64,000 bases of DNA from JACCZR01 sp963830065. Lineage in GTDB: Bacteria > Actinomycetota > Thermoleophilia > Solirubrobacterales > Thermoleophilaceae. The notes beneath the pieces were generated by a model. It was not told the origin of the DNA, made no database searches, and worked only from the letters and a program-made list of their open reading frames with translations. Position numbers and translations under genes: made by a program. Shown one piece after another: positions 34,766-43,307 of the stretch; the first letter of the stretch is position 1, and the number at the start of each line of letters is the position of its first letter. Where the stretch lies: assembly GCA_963830065.1 (NCBI GenBank), contig CAWHLA010000006.1, forward strand, positions 372,001 to 436,000, read 5' to 3'.

Positions 34766-35439
34766 GTGGTGGGCCTCGAGGGGTAGAGATACTGCCAAAG
34801 GCCGTCGAGGTGGTTCGACGGATCACGGGGCTTGAAGCGTTCCAGCTTGGAGTTCAGCGAGAAGCGGTCGCCGATCTCGACCCGGCCGTCCCGCACGCGG
34901 TTGTAGAAGCGGTCGAGCGGGCGCACCGGGGGCCCGCCGGCAACGGCGCCCTGGTCGTCGTAGACCCCGCCGTGGCAGGGGCAGACGAAGCGCTTGGAGG
35001 CCTGGATGTAGCGGACCGGACAGCCCAGGTGCGCGCACCGGGTGGAGATGGCCACCATCGGCAGCGGCTCCACGCCGTCCTTGTCGCTCGGGCTCTTGTC
35101 GCTGGGGAGCGCCTTGCGCACGTAGATGGAGGTCTTCCCGGCCTCGCCGATCTCGGCCACGATGTTGATCACGCGCGGCACGTAGGTCTCGGCGTTGAAG
35201 TCCGACACGGGGCCGACGTCCTGCCACTCGTCGGGCTGCTGGTCCTCGAACAGCGGGCCGATCGCGAAGCCCAGGGCGGGGAGCCCGAATGCTGCGGTGG
35301 CGATGCCTCCCGCGGCGAGGGCGCCGCCGGTCATCAGGCCGCGCCGGGTCATGGTCTCGCCCTCGAACGCGCCGGCGACGTCTCGGTCGGCGGTGTAGCG
35401 CGACTTGCGCTTGCTCTTCTGTCCCGATCGGTCGGCCAC
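34762..35439 (-). CDS. qcrA: Rieske iron-sulfur subunit
   Basis: A 225-residue protein with a Tat-like N-terminus (TRRGLMTGGALAAGGIATAA) serving as membrane anchor, and a Rieske fold holding [2Fe-2S] through Cys135, His137 (CAHLGC) and Cys153, His156 (CPCHGG); Cys140 and Cys155 form the stabilising disulfide. Head of the qcrABC-menG-prenyl synthase operon. GTG start. Confidence 0.92.
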   Translation of the reverse strand: MADRSGQKSKRKSRYTADRDVAGAFEGETMTRRGLMTGGALAAGGIATAAFGLPALGFAIGPLFEDQQPDEWQDVGPVSDFNAETYVPRVINIVAEIGEAGKTSIYVRKALPSDKSPSDKDGVEPLPMVAISTRCAHLGCPVRYIQASKRFVCPCHGGVYDDQGAVAGGPPVRPLDRFYNRVRDGRVEIGDRFSLNSKLERFKPRDPSNHLDGLWQYLYPSRPTT

Positions 35440-35488
35440 GGCTGCGCTCAGAAGAATACGAGTGCGGCGCGCGCGGTGCCGAAGCCGA

Positions 35489-35860
35489 TCACGCCAACCG
35501 TTCCTCGCAGGCCGCCCAGGCCCGCTCCGCGGTGACTGGCTCCCCCGCGGCCTGGGCCTTCGCGCACGCGGTGATCAGGTCCGACAGCTCGCGCACCGCC
35601 TCCAGGTCCCCGACCTCCGCCAGACGGGACAAACCCAGCGCATAAAGGGCATCTCCACCCAGAAGGCGGAGGTCGTCGTCGAGCTCCTCGAAGGCGCGCG
35701 GGGTGCCGTAGTGCAGCTCGTAGGCCTCCCGCACCGCCTCCAGCACGAAGCCTCGTGTGCGATTGGTCACACTGGCGAAACGGCCCGGCCCAGGGTCCTC
35801 CACGGCGTGCTCGGCGAGCGCCGGGTCGGCGGCCTCGGCCAGCTCGCGGAGGGTGCTCAT
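35489..35860 (-). CDS. Hypothetical helical protein downstream of hemL
   Basis: A 123-residue protein, almost wholly alpha-helical and rich in Ala, Leu and Glu, without membrane segments or recognised motifs (MSTLRELAEAADPALAEHAV; EELDDDLRLLGGDALYALGL). Its ATG overlaps the hemL stop (ATGA), so it is expressed with the heme genes. It may be an accessory factor for heme or for the cytochrome complex that follows; no family assigned. Confidence 0.6.
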   Translation of the reverse strand: MSTLRELAEAADPALAEHAVEDPGPGRFASVTNRTRGFVLEAVREAYELHYGTPRAFEELDDDLRLLGGDALYALGLSRLAEVGDLEAVRELSDLITACAKAQAAGEPVTAERAWAACEERLA

Positions 35861-37143
35861 GCCGCGAAGGCCTCGGCCGCTGCCTCGACCGTGCGGTCGA
35901 CGTGGTCGTCGGCGTGGGCCAGGGACGGGAACCAGGCCTCGAACTGCGAAGGCGGCGGGTAGATCCCCCGCTCCAGCAGCCCGCGGCAGAACGCGGCGTG
36001 AGCCGCCCGGTCGCAGCCCTTGGCGTCCTCGAAGTTCGTGACGGGGCGATCGGAGAAGAACACCGTTAGGAGGCCGGTGCTCCGCGGCACCTGCACCGCC
36101 ACCCCGGCGTCGGCCGCGGCGCGCTCCAGGCCCTCGGCGAGTCGGCGGGTGGTCCGCTCCAGCTGTTCGTAGGCGGTGGCGTCCAGCAGGCTCAACGTGG
36201 CGAGCCCTGCTGCGGTCGCCAGCGGGTTCCCGGACAGGGTGCCCGCTTGGTAGACGTCGCCGGCGGGGGCGACCCGCTCCATCAGCTCGCGGCGGCCGGC
36301 ATAGGCGGCGGCCGGGAGCCCGCCGCCGATCACCTTGCCCAGCACGGTCAGGTCCGGCGTCACGCCCTCGCGCTCCTGGGCTCCCCCGCGCGCGACGCGG
36401 AACCCGGAGATCACCTCGTCGAAGACGAGCAGCGCCCCGCGGCCGTCAGCGGTGGCCCGCAGGTGGGCGAGGAAGCCCTCGGCCGGGGCGACCAGACCCA
36501 TGTTGGCCGGCAGCGGCTCGGCCAGGATGGCGGCGAGGTCGTGCTCGGCGGCTGCGCGCTCCACCGCCTCGAAGTCGTTCCAGGGCACCACGATCGTGTC
36601 GGCGGTGACCGCGTCCGGGACACCCGGGCTGCCCGGTATGCCCTGGGTGGCCACGCCCGAGCCCGCCTCGGCCAGCAGGGCGTCGGAGTGCCCGTGATAG
36701 GCGCCGGCGAACTTCAGCAGCCGCGTCCGCCCCGTGGCGGCGCGGGCCAATCGCACGGCGCTCATCCCCGCCTCGGTGCCCGAGGAGACCATTCGGACCA
36801 TCTCGGCGCTCGGGACCCGGTCGGCGACCTCTGCCGCCAGCCGGACCTCGGCCTCGGTCGGCGCGCCGAAGCTGGTGCCCTTCCGAGCCGCCTCGGTGAC
36901 CGCCTCCACCACGCGCGGGTGGGCGTGGCCGACCGGCAGCGGACCCCACGACATCACCCAGTCGACGTAGCGGTTGCCGTCGGCGTCGGTCAGCTCGGCG
37001 CCGTCGCCGGCCGCCACGAAGAGCGGGTCGCGCCCGATCGAGCCCATGGCCCGGACCGGGGAGTTGACACCACCGGGGAGCAGTCCGGTCGCGCGGGCGT
37101 AGAGCTCCGCGCTCGCGCTCTCTACGCGTACTGCGCTTCCCAC
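35857..37143 (-). CDS. hemL: Glutamate-1-semialdehyde 2,1-aminomutase
   Basis: A 428-residue PLP enzyme forming 5-aminolevulinate in the C5 pathway. Motifs: GGVNSPVRAMG near the start, VSSGTEAGMSAVRLARAATGR, AYHGHSD, LVFDEVISGFRV and the PLP-lysine segment LGKVIGGGLP. GTG 37143 is the nearest suitable start and overlaps the AsnC-like gene by 22 nt; no Shine-Dalgarno is obvious, implying coupling. hemA is not in the window. Confidence 0.93.
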   Translation of the reverse strand: MGSAVRVESASAELYARATGLLPGGVNSPVRAMGSIGRDPLFVAAGDGAELTDADGNRYVDWVMSWGPLPVGHAHPRVVEAVTEAARKGTSFGAPTEAEVRLAAEVADRVPSAEMVRMVSSGTEAGMSAVRLARAATGRTRLLKFAGAYHGHSDALLAEAGSGVATQGIPGSPGVPDAVTADTIVVPWNDFEAVERAAAEHDLAAILAEPLPANMGLVAPAEGFLAHLRATADGRGALLVFDEVISGFRVARGGAQEREGVTPDLTVLGKVIGGGLPAAAYAGRRELMERVAPAGDVYQAGTLSGNPLATAAGLATLSLLDATAYEQLERTTRRLAEGLERAAADAGVAVQVPRSTGLLTVFFSDRPVTNFEDAKGCDRAAHAAFCRGLLERGIYPPPSQFEAWFPSLAHADDHVDRTVEAAAEAFAA

Positions 37144-38192
37144 TCTTTGTGGGCGTCGGTGAAGTAGAGGAGGCGGATCTTCTTGAACTCGGTCGACGAG
37201 TAGAGCGTCCGCCGGTCGTGGATGCCGCTGAAGTCGGCGATCGAGGTGAGGATGGCGTCGCACTCCTCCTTGGAGCGCCCGTGGGCCATCGTGAAGACGG
37301 AGTAGGGCCAGTCCTCGTAGGTCGGCCGCTGGTAGCAGTGCGAGATGCCCCGGAAGGCCGCCATCTGCGGAGCCAGCTCCATGATCTGCTCCTCGGGGAT
37401 GTTCCAGACGCCCATGCCGTTGGCCGAGAAGCCGGCCCGGCGGTGGAACAGGATCGCCGCGACGCGGCGCAGCGCCTTGCGCTCCTGCATCGACTCCAGG
37501 TGCTCGAGCAGGTCGGGCACGCCGATGCCGATCTCGGCGGCGGCCGGCGCGTAGGGGTCCGAGGTCACCGGCAGGTCGCCCTGGAGCGCCTGGATGACCG
37601 CGTAGTCGAGGTCGGACAGCTCGATCGCGTCGGGCTCCTTGGGGTCCTCGGCCACGCCGGCGCTGGCAAGAGCCTTGGTGTCGCCCTCCATCTCGAGATC
37701 CATCCGGATCTTGAACAGCTTCAGCGTGGGCAGCTGGCGCACCGACTCGGCGCCGGTCAGCTCCTGAAGCACCTCGAGCGTGCCCTGCAGGCCGAGCTTG
37801 GAGTCGGGCTCGGTGGCGATCGTGAACCACATGTTGAAGTCGTGGTCGCGCAGGTAGTTGTGCGAGACGCCGGGGTGGGAGTTGACGATCTTCGCGGCGC
37901 GGTGGGGGTTCTCGGCGTCGACCTTGGCCGCGACCAGCATCGAGCTGTAGCCGAGCACGCGCGTGTCGAAGATCGGAGTGATCTGGCGGATGATCCGCTC
38001 GTCGAGCAGGCGCTGGGTGCGGGCCAGCACCTCGTCCTCGGCCACGCCCGCCTCCTCGGCCACGCCCGCGAACGGACGCGGCACGAGCGCGAACCGGCCC
38101 TGCAGCAGATTGAGAAGCTGGCGGTCGGTGTCGTCGAGCGGGACGGCGGACCCGCCCTTGCGCTCGCGCACCTTGGGGACTACTGAAGCCAC
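37122..38192 (-). CDS. Fused siroheme-decarboxylase-like protein (AhbA/AhbB, Lrp/AsnC fold)
   Basis: A 356-residue protein made of two AsnC-like units. Unit 1 (about 1-175) starts with a winged-helix segment, LDDTDRQLLNLLQGRFALVP; unit 2 (about 190-356) has DLDYAVIQALQGDLPV, GFSANGMGVWNIPEEQ and FRGISHCYQRPTYEDWPYSVFTMAHGRS. The last block is characteristic of siroheme decarboxylases and the NirDLGH proteins of heme d1 synthesis, not of amino-acid regulators. Set between hemB and hemL with overlaps at both ends. Decarboxylase activity is inferred; a heme-responsive regulator is the alternative. Confidence 0.7.
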   Translation of the reverse strand: MASVVPKVRERKGGSAVPLDDTDRQLLNLLQGRFALVPRPFAGVAEEAGVAEDEVLARTQRLLDERIIRQITPIFDTRVLGYSSMLVAAKVDAENPHRAAKIVNSHPGVSHNYLRDHDFNMWFTIATEPDSKLGLQGTLEVLQELTGAESVRQLPTLKLFKIRMDLEMEGDTKALASAGVAEDPKEPDAIELSDLDYAVIQALQGDLPVTSDPYAPAAAEIGIGVPDLLEHLESMQERKALRRVAAILFHRRAGFSANGMGVWNIPEEQIMELAPQMAAFRGISHCYQRPTYEDWPYSVFTMAHGRSKEECDAILTSIADFSGIHDRRTLYSSTEFKKIRLLYFTDAHKEWEAQYA

Positions 38193-39154
38193 CCGGCGGC
38201 CTCCTTCGCGTGGTACGTGATGACTACGTCCGCGCCGGCGCGGCGGATGGCGGTCAGGCTCTCCAACACGGTCGCGCGCTCGTCGAGGTAGCCGGCTGCG
38301 GCGGCGGCCTTGACCATCGCGTACTCGCCGCTGACGTTGTAGGCGGCCACGGGCACGCGGGTGGCCTCCTTGACTCGCCGGATGACGTCGAGGTAGGGGA
38401 GCGCGGGCTTGACCATGACCATGTCCGCTCCCTCCTCCACGTCGAGCAGCGCCTCACGCACCGCCTCGTCGGCGTTGGCGGGGTCCATCTGGTAGGTGCG
38501 CCGGTCGCCGAAGGCGGGCGCCGAGTCGGCGGCCTCGCGGAACGGCCCGTAGAAGGCGGACGCGAACTTGGCCGAGTAGGCGACGATCGGGACCTCCTTG
38601 CCGCCCTCGGCGTCGAGCTGCGAGCGCAGCGCGCCGACGCGGCCGTCCATCATGTCGCTCGGGGCGACGGCGTCCGCACCCGCGTTCGCGTGTGAGATGG
38701 CGGTCTTGGCCAGCAGCTCGAGGGAGACGTCGTTGTCCACGGTCCCGTCGTCGCGCACGACGCCGCAGTGCCCGTGCGAGGTGTACGCGCACAGGCACAC
38801 GTCGGTGATCACCACCAGCTCGGGGTGCGCGTCCTTGATCGCGCGCACGGCGAGCTGCACCACGCCTTCGTTGTCGTAGGCGCCTGAGGCCTTCTCGTCC
38901 TTCTCGGCTGGCACTCCGAAGAGGAGCACGGCGGGCACGCCGAGGGCATGCGCCTCACCCGCCTCCTCGACGGCGTTCGAGATCGACAGCCGCTCGACGC
39001 CGGGCATGGCTTCGATGGGGGTCCGGCTGTCCTCTCCGAGCTGCACGAACATCGGCTGCACGAGGTGCGCCGCAGTGAGCTCGGTCTCGCGCACCATGGC
39101 GCGCAGCAGGCCGGTCTGGCGCAGGCGGCGCATGCGGGTGGCGGGAAAGGCCAT
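38180..39154 (-). CDS. hemB: Delta-aminolevulinic acid dehydratase (porphobilinogen synthase)
   Basis: A 324-residue enzyme condensing two 5-aminolevulinates. The zinc-site loop is DVCLCAYTSHGHCG (three Cys), and the Schiff-base lysines are in YSAKFAS and MVKPALPYLD. ATG 39154 is chosen; it has TACACT 9 nt upstream and the family N-terminus FPATRMRRLRQTG. The upstream open frame is the repeat-rich non-coding patch. First gene of the heme operon. Confidence 0.94.
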   Translation of the reverse strand: MAFPATRMRRLRQTGLLRAMVRETELTAAHLVQPMFVQLGEDSRTPIEAMPGVERLSISNAVEEAGEAHALGVPAVLLFGVPAEKDEKASGAYDNEGVVQLAVRAIKDAHPELVVITDVCLCAYTSHGHCGVVRDDGTVDNDVSLELLAKTAISHANAGADAVAPSDMMDGRVGALRSQLDAEGGKEVPIVAYSAKFASAFYGPFREAADSAPAFGDRRTYQMDPANADEAVREALLDVEEGADMVMVKPALPYLDVIRRVKEATRVPVAAYNVSGEYAMVKAAAAAGYLDERATVLESLTAIRRAGADVVITYHAKEAAGWLQ

Positions 39155-39163
39155 CGGCCGTCC

Positions 39164-39169
39164 AGTGTA
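39164..39169 (-). promoter_or_regulatory. -10-like hexamer TACACT ahead of hemB
   Basis: TACACT on the minus strand ends 9 nt before the hemB ATG, the spacing seen for purA and dcd. Inferred leaderless promoter for the heme operon. Confidence 0.4.
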
Positions 39170-39263
39170 GGCCCGGGGGACCGGCGAATCACGGGTGAGG
39201 CCGCGACAGGCCTGCCGCGTGTGGACGCGGGGCGCGCTCGCGAAAGCGCTCCCGTCGCCGGAC

Positions 39264-39286
39264 GACTTTTCCAGTGCGGGTGCGCC
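39264..39286 (+). repeat. Degenerate half copy of the palindromic repeat
   Basis: Reads GACTTTTCCAGTGCGGGTGC, matching the right arm and tail of copy B (39325-39347) with one or two indels; the left arm is decayed. Confidence 0.45.
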
Positions 39287-39305
39287 ATGTGCCCACGCTC
39301 GCAAG

Positions 39306-39329
39306 AAGTCCTCAGCCGCCTGAGGACTT
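39306..39329 (+). repeat. Palindromic repeat copy B
   Basis: Perfect 10-bp stem AAGTCCTCAG / CTGAGGACTT with CCGC loop, followed by TCCAGTAGCGGGTGCGC. Best preserved member of the family. Confidence 0.75.
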
Positions 39330-39488
39330 TCCAGTAGCGGGTGCGCGACACATCCGCCGACGCCCTCGTTGCTGCCGTTGGCCGGAACGCTGCAGACCGC
39401 AGGGCACAGCGGGGCAACGAGGGGAACCGTCGTGTGACTTCTCACGCACTGACGGGCCCCGCGCGTGCGGAGGTGGGACACGCCCCCG

Positions 39489-39516
39489 AAAAGTGCTCAG
39501 CCGCCTGAGGACTTTT
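39489..39516 (+). repeat. Palindromic repeat copy C
   Basis: 12-bp stem (AAAAGTGCTCAG / CTGAGGACTTTT, one G-G mismatch) with CCGC loop, followed by CAGCAGCGTGTGCGC. Lies just beyond the 3' end of the ABC permease gene, where it could also end transcription. Confidence 0.75.
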
Positions 39517-39550
39517 CAGCAGCGTGTGCGCACCAAAGCCGCTGACGCCC

Positions 39551-40885
39551 TCAGGCGAAGCGCCGCAGGCCCAGCCGCGCGAGTGCCCCGAAGGCCAGCG
39601 TGAGCACCGCCAGGTGGATCAGCGGGCCGGCCAGGCTGCCCGAGCCGTTCAGCGCCACGTCCATCGCATCCAGGGCGGGCTTGAAGGGAAACAGCGCGGA
39701 GATGCCGCGGATCGCGTCGTAGAGCAGCGGCGCCACCGCCCCGCTGGGCACCAGCGCCAGGAACGCAAGCGGCAGCCCGAGCATGAAGGCGAGCAGCGAG
39801 GCCGCCCTCACCTCGCGCGCGAGCGCGCCTATGGCCAGGCCCAGCGCCGCGAACCCCAGCGCCCCGAAGGCCGCGGCCAGCACCCACAGCGGCGCCCTGC
39901 CCCAGTCCAGATCAACGAACAGCCCGAGGCCGGCCAGCATGAGCATCGCCACCACAAGCGAGCACACCGCCGCCAGGCCGGCCTTCTCGGCGAGCAGCCC
40001 GGTGGGCGACACCAGCCCGCGGACCAGACGGCCGAAGGCGTTCTCCTCGCGCTCGGCGGCCAGCACCCCGGCCGCCAGCAGCACGGTGATGAACATGAGC
40101 GTCACCGTCACCGCCAGCGCGATCGCGAACGAGCTGAGCGAGGTCGAGCCTCCGTTGACGACCTCCGAGCGCACCTTGATCGGCTCGCCCACGGCTCCGA
40201 GCACCTCGTCGGAGAATGTGAGGTTGTCCTGGGACAGCTTGGAGAAGCGGAGCACCTCATCCACGCGCGCGCGCAGCGGACCGGGCGGGAGATCGGCCCG
40301 GGCCTCACGCAGGATCTCCGACGATCGGTTCAAGCCCAGGACGTCGACCTCGTTGCCCAGGAAGCGGTACTGGCCCCCGTCGCTGATGAGGCCGAGCAGC
40401 GACACCGCCTCCTTCGCGATCCGCTTGGTCAGCGCCGCGTTGGCGGCCTGCACCTGCGCGCGCACCGTGTTCTCCACGTACTGGCGCTTGGCCGGGTCCT
40501 CTGCGTTGTAGAGCACCTCGATGGTCCCCGACGCGATGCCGCTGCGCAGCTTCTGCGTGATGTCCTCGGGGATGATGATCGCCCCCAGCACGTCGCCCGA
40601 GCGCACCAGCCGGCGGGCTTCCTCGGGGCTGCTCACCCGCACGGGATCGACGGCCTCGAACAGCGTGTCGGCCTGGTCGGAGAGGTCGATCTTCGTGCTG
40701 CCCAGCTCGAATTGGCTCTGTCCGCTCGGCACTCCGTTGTAGAAGGCCACCTCGGGCTTGTCGGGCCCACGCGAGAGCGCGAACCCGATCAGCACGGCCA
40801 CGATCACCGGATAGAGCACCAGCAGCGCAACCAGCAGCGGCGAGCGCTTGAGGATCTTCAGGTCCTTGAGCAGCAGCCAGAGCAC
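39551..40885 (-). CDS. ABC-2 type transporter permease
   Basis: A 444-residue membrane subunit. One N-terminal helix (LLVALLVLYPVIVAVLIGFAL) is followed by a large extracytoplasmic domain (about 40-240) and five more helices from about 255 onward, as in the ABC2_membrane_3/YhgE-like group of exporters of drugs, lipids or polymers. It lies 3 nt after the ATPase gene and ends within the repeat patch. Substrate unknown. Confidence 0.8.
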   Translation of the reverse strand: MLWLLLKDLKILKRSPLLVALLVLYPVIVAVLIGFALSRGPDKPEVAFYNGVPSGQSQFELGSTKIDLSDQADTLFEAVDPVRVSSPEEARRLVRSGDVLGAIIIPEDITQKLRSGIASGTIEVLYNAEDPAKRQYVENTVRAQVQAANAALTKRIAKEAVSLLGLISDGGQYRFLGNEVDVLGLNRSSEILREARADLPPGPLRARVDEVLRFSKLSQDNLTFSDEVLGAVGEPIKVRSEVVNGGSTSLSSFAIALAVTVTLMFITVLLAAGVLAAEREENAFGRLVRGLVSPTGLLAEKAGLAAVCSLVVAMLMLAGLGLFVDLDWGRAPLWVLAAAFGALGFAALGLAIGALAREVRAASLLAFMLGLPLAFLALVPSGAVAPLLYDAIRGISALFPFKPALDAMDVALNGSGSLAGPLIHLAVLTLAFGALARLGLRRFA

Positions 40886-40888
40886 GGG

Positions 40889-41590
40889 CTAGTGGCCCCG
40901 CTGGTGCAGGAAGGACACGAAGGCCGACTCGAAGTCGCGCGCCTCGGAGGCCTCGCCCACCGCCTCCTCGAGCCCCCGCGGCGAGCCGGCGAAGAGCAGC
41001 TCGCCGTCAGCCAGCACGATCACCCGGTTGGCGTGGCGCTCGGCCTCCTGGACGTCGTGGGTGGAGTAGAGGACGGTCGTGCCCTCACCCGCGAGGCGGA
41101 GGATGAAGTCCCACAGCCGGGCCCGCTGGCGAGGGTCCAGTGAGGCGCTGGGCTCGTCGAGCAGCAACACCTCGGGCTCCCCGAGAAGCCCCACCGCGAT
41201 GTTCACCCGCTGGCGGTTGCCACCCGAGAGCCGTCCCACCTGGTCGTCCGCACGGTCTCCCAGCCCGGTGAGCTCGAGCATCCGCTCCACGGTGGCCGCC
41301 GGGTCGGCGACCTGCTCCAGCCGGGCGAACAGCTCGAGGTTCTCGCGCACGGTGAGCTTCCCGTACACGGCGGCCTGCTGGGGAACCCAGCCGATCTCGT
41401 TCGGCGCCCGCGAGATGCGGCCCTCGTCGCCCTTCTGGATCCCGGCCAGGATCGACAGGAGCGTGGTCTTGCCCGCGCCGTTGGGTCCGATCACCGCCAC
41501 CAGCTCGCCACGCTGGGCCTCCAGTGAGACCCCGCGCAGCGCCTCGCGCGTGCCGAAGCGCTTGGTCAGCCCTTCGGCGGCGAGCACCAT
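40889..41590 (-). CDS. ABC transporter ATP-binding protein
   Basis: A 233-residue ATPase: Walker A GPNGAGKTT, Q-loop VPQQAAVYGKLT, signature LSGGNRQRV, Walker B VLLLDEPSASLD and switch His in YSTHDVQEAE. It pairs with the permease downstream. The N-terminal FGTREALRGVSLEAQRGE is typical of multidrug/ABC-2 exporters. Divergent from the YmdB-like gene, with 29 nt between start codons. Confidence 0.9.
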   Translation of the reverse strand: MVLAAEGLTKRFGTREALRGVSLEAQRGELVAVIGPNGAGKTTLLSILAGIQKGDEGRISRAPNEIGWVPQQAAVYGKLTVRENLELFARLEQVADPAATVERMLELTGLGDRADDQVGRLSGGNRQRVNIAVGLLGEPEVLLLDEPSASLDPRQRARLWDFILRLAGEGTTVLYSTHDVQEAERHANRVIVLADGELLFAGSPRGLEEAVGEASEARDFESAFVSFLHQRGH

Positions 41591-41619
41591 CGGGCCTCAG
41601 GTTGGCAGACTCATCCACG

Positions 41620-42396
41620 GTGAAGCTCCTGTTCGTGGGCGACGTGGTGGGGGGCCTTGGCCGCCGCACCCTGACCGGCCTGTTGCCCGCGCTGCGCGAG
41701 GAGCACAGGCCCGACTTCGTGATCGTCAACGGCGAGAACGTCGCGGGCGGCGTGGGCATCACCGAGAAGACCGCCCGCGAGCTGCTCGGCGCCGGGGTGG
41801 ATGCGATCACCCTCGGCAACCACGCATACCGCCACAAGGACGTCTTCGAGTACCTGGACTCCGGGGCGCCGATCGTGCGGCCCGCGAACTTCCCGCGCGC
41901 AGCGCCGGGCCGCGGCCATCTGGTGGTGGAGCGCGACGGGACCCGGCTCGGTGTCGTCAACCTCTCCGGGACCGTGTTCGTCGAGGCCGCCCGCTCCCCC
42001 TTCGCCGAGGCCGACGCCATCCTGGCCGGCCTGCGCGACCAAGCCGACTACGTGCTGGTGGACTTCCACGCCGAGGCCACCAGCGAGAAGGTGGCGATGG
42101 GCTGGCACCTCGACGGGCGCGTGACCGCCTGCGTGGGCACGCACACCCACGTGCCCACCGCGGATGCCCGCGTTCTGCCCGGGGGGACTGCTTACGTGAC
42201 CGACGTGGGCATGACGGGTCCGCGGGGCGGCGTGATCGGCGTACGACGTGAACAGGCGCTCCAGCGCTTTCTGACCATGGTCCCGACCCAGTTCCAGACC
42301 TCCGACGACGACCCGTGGCTGAACGCCGTGCTCGTCGAGGCCGGGGACGACGGCCGGGCGACTTCGGTCGAGCAGATCCTGAGGCCCGCGGCGTGA
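41620..42396 (+). CDS. YmdB-type metallophosphoesterase
   Basis: A 258-residue calcineurin-fold protein of the YmdB family (2',3'-cyclic nucleotide phosphodiesterase in Bacillus). Metal ligands appear in LFVGDVVGGLG, VNGEN, LGNHAYRH, VDFHAEATSEK and GTHTHVPTAD. GTG start with CAGACT 8 nt upstream. It overlaps the next gene by GTGA. In firmicutes YmdB affects RNA decay and cell fate; here only the activity class can be claimed. Confidence 0.88.
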   Translation: MKLLFVGDVVGGLGRRTLTGLLPALREEHRPDFVIVNGENVAGGVGITEKTARELLGAGVDAITLGNHAYRHKDVFEYLDSGAPIVRPANFPRAAPGRGHLVVERDGTRLGVVNLSGTVFVEAARSPFAEADAILAGLRDQADYVLVDFHAEATSEKVAMGWHLDGRVTACVGTHTHVPTADARVLPGGTAYVTDVGMTGPRGGVIGVRREQALQRFLTMVPTQFQTSDDDPWLNAVLVEAGDDGRATSVEQILRPAA

Positions 42397-43307
42397 GCTT
42401 CGAGGCCTACGAGATCGACCTGCACGGCCACTCGATGGTCTACCGCCGCGCGGGCGAGGGACCGCCGCTGGTGCTGATCCACGGCATGGTCAACTCCTCG
42501 CGGCACTGGGAGAAGGTGGCGCTGCTGCTGGCGGAGCGCTACTCGGTGATCGCGCCCGACCTGATCGGCCACGGCGACTCGGCCGGGCCCCGCGGTGACT
42601 ACTCGCTGGGCGCCCACTCGTCGCGCATCCGCGATCTGCTCGCCGTGCTGGGGATAGACCAGGCGACGATGGTCGGCCACTCCTACGGGGGTGGCGTGGC
42701 CATGCAGTTCTTCTGGCAGTTCCCCCAGCGCACGGAGCGGCTCGCGCTGATCTCCAGCGGCGGCCTCGGGCCTGAGGTCAGCCCGATGCTGCGCAGCGCC
42801 GCCCTCCCGGGGGCGTCAGCGCTGATGTCGCTCGTCGCGCATCCGCGAGTGGTGTCCGCGCTTGCCGCCGCCGGTGGCCAGCTGCGCAACATCTCCCGGG
42901 CGATGCGGCCGCTGAGCGGCCCAGGACCCCGCAACGCCTTCCTTCAGACGCTGCGCTCGGTGATCGACGTTCACGGCCAGCGGGTGGCCGCCAACGACCG
43001 CCTCTACCTGCTCGACCACGCGCCCACCCCCACCCTGATCGTCTGGGGCGGGCGCGACCACACCATCCCGGTCGAGCACGGCTTGGCCGCGCACCGCGCC
43101 ATGCCGTCGAGTCGCTTCGAGCTGCTCGAGCGGGCGGCCCATTTCCCTCATCTCGAGGATCCTGCCGGGCTGGCGAGGGTGCTCACCCGCTTCCTCGAGG
43201 CCACCGAGGGCGTGTCGATCCCCGACTCCGAGTGGGGCGCGGTGATCGGTGGTCGCAGCGCGCCGAGGAAGGCCACCAGCGCCAGCGGGGCAAACCAGGC
43301 CACGTAG
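42393..43307 (+). CDS. Alpha/beta hydrolase
   Basis: A 304-residue hydrolase with a complete triad: nucleophile Ser in GHSYGGG, Asp in GGRDHTIP and His in AAHFPHLEDP, plus the oxyanion region LIHGMVNSSRHW. Probable esterase, lipase or C-C hydrolase. GTG start overlaps the YmdB stop. The core ends near 43200, but the frame continues about 35 residues, overlapping the convergent glycosyltransferase gene by 160 bp. Confidence 0.85.
   Translation: MSFEAYEIDLHGHSMVYRRAGEGPPLVLIHGMVNSSRHWEKVALLLAERYSVIAPDLIGHGDSAGPRGDYSLGAHSSRIRDLLAVLGIDQATMVGHSYGGGVAMQFFWQFPQRTERLALISSGGLGPEVSPMLRSAALPGASALMSLVAHPRVVSALAAAGGQLRNISRAMRPLSGPGPRNAFLQTLRSVIDVHGQRVAANDRLYLLDHAPTPTLIVWGGRDHTIPVEHGLAAHRAMPSSRFELLERAAHFPHLEDPAGLARVLTRFLEATEGVSIPDSEWGAVIGGRSAPRKATSASGANQAT

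Larger units (their letters stand above)
39155..39550. other. Non-coding patch with clustered palindromic repeats
   Basis: About 395 bp between hemB (minus) and the ABC permease end (minus) with no convincing gene. It contains two good palindromic copies (39306-39329, 39489-39516) and a half copy (39264-39286), each followed by GGGTGCGC or GTGTGCGC and a shared CCGCYGACGCCCTC stretch. The hemB promoter lies at its left end. Confidence 0.6.
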
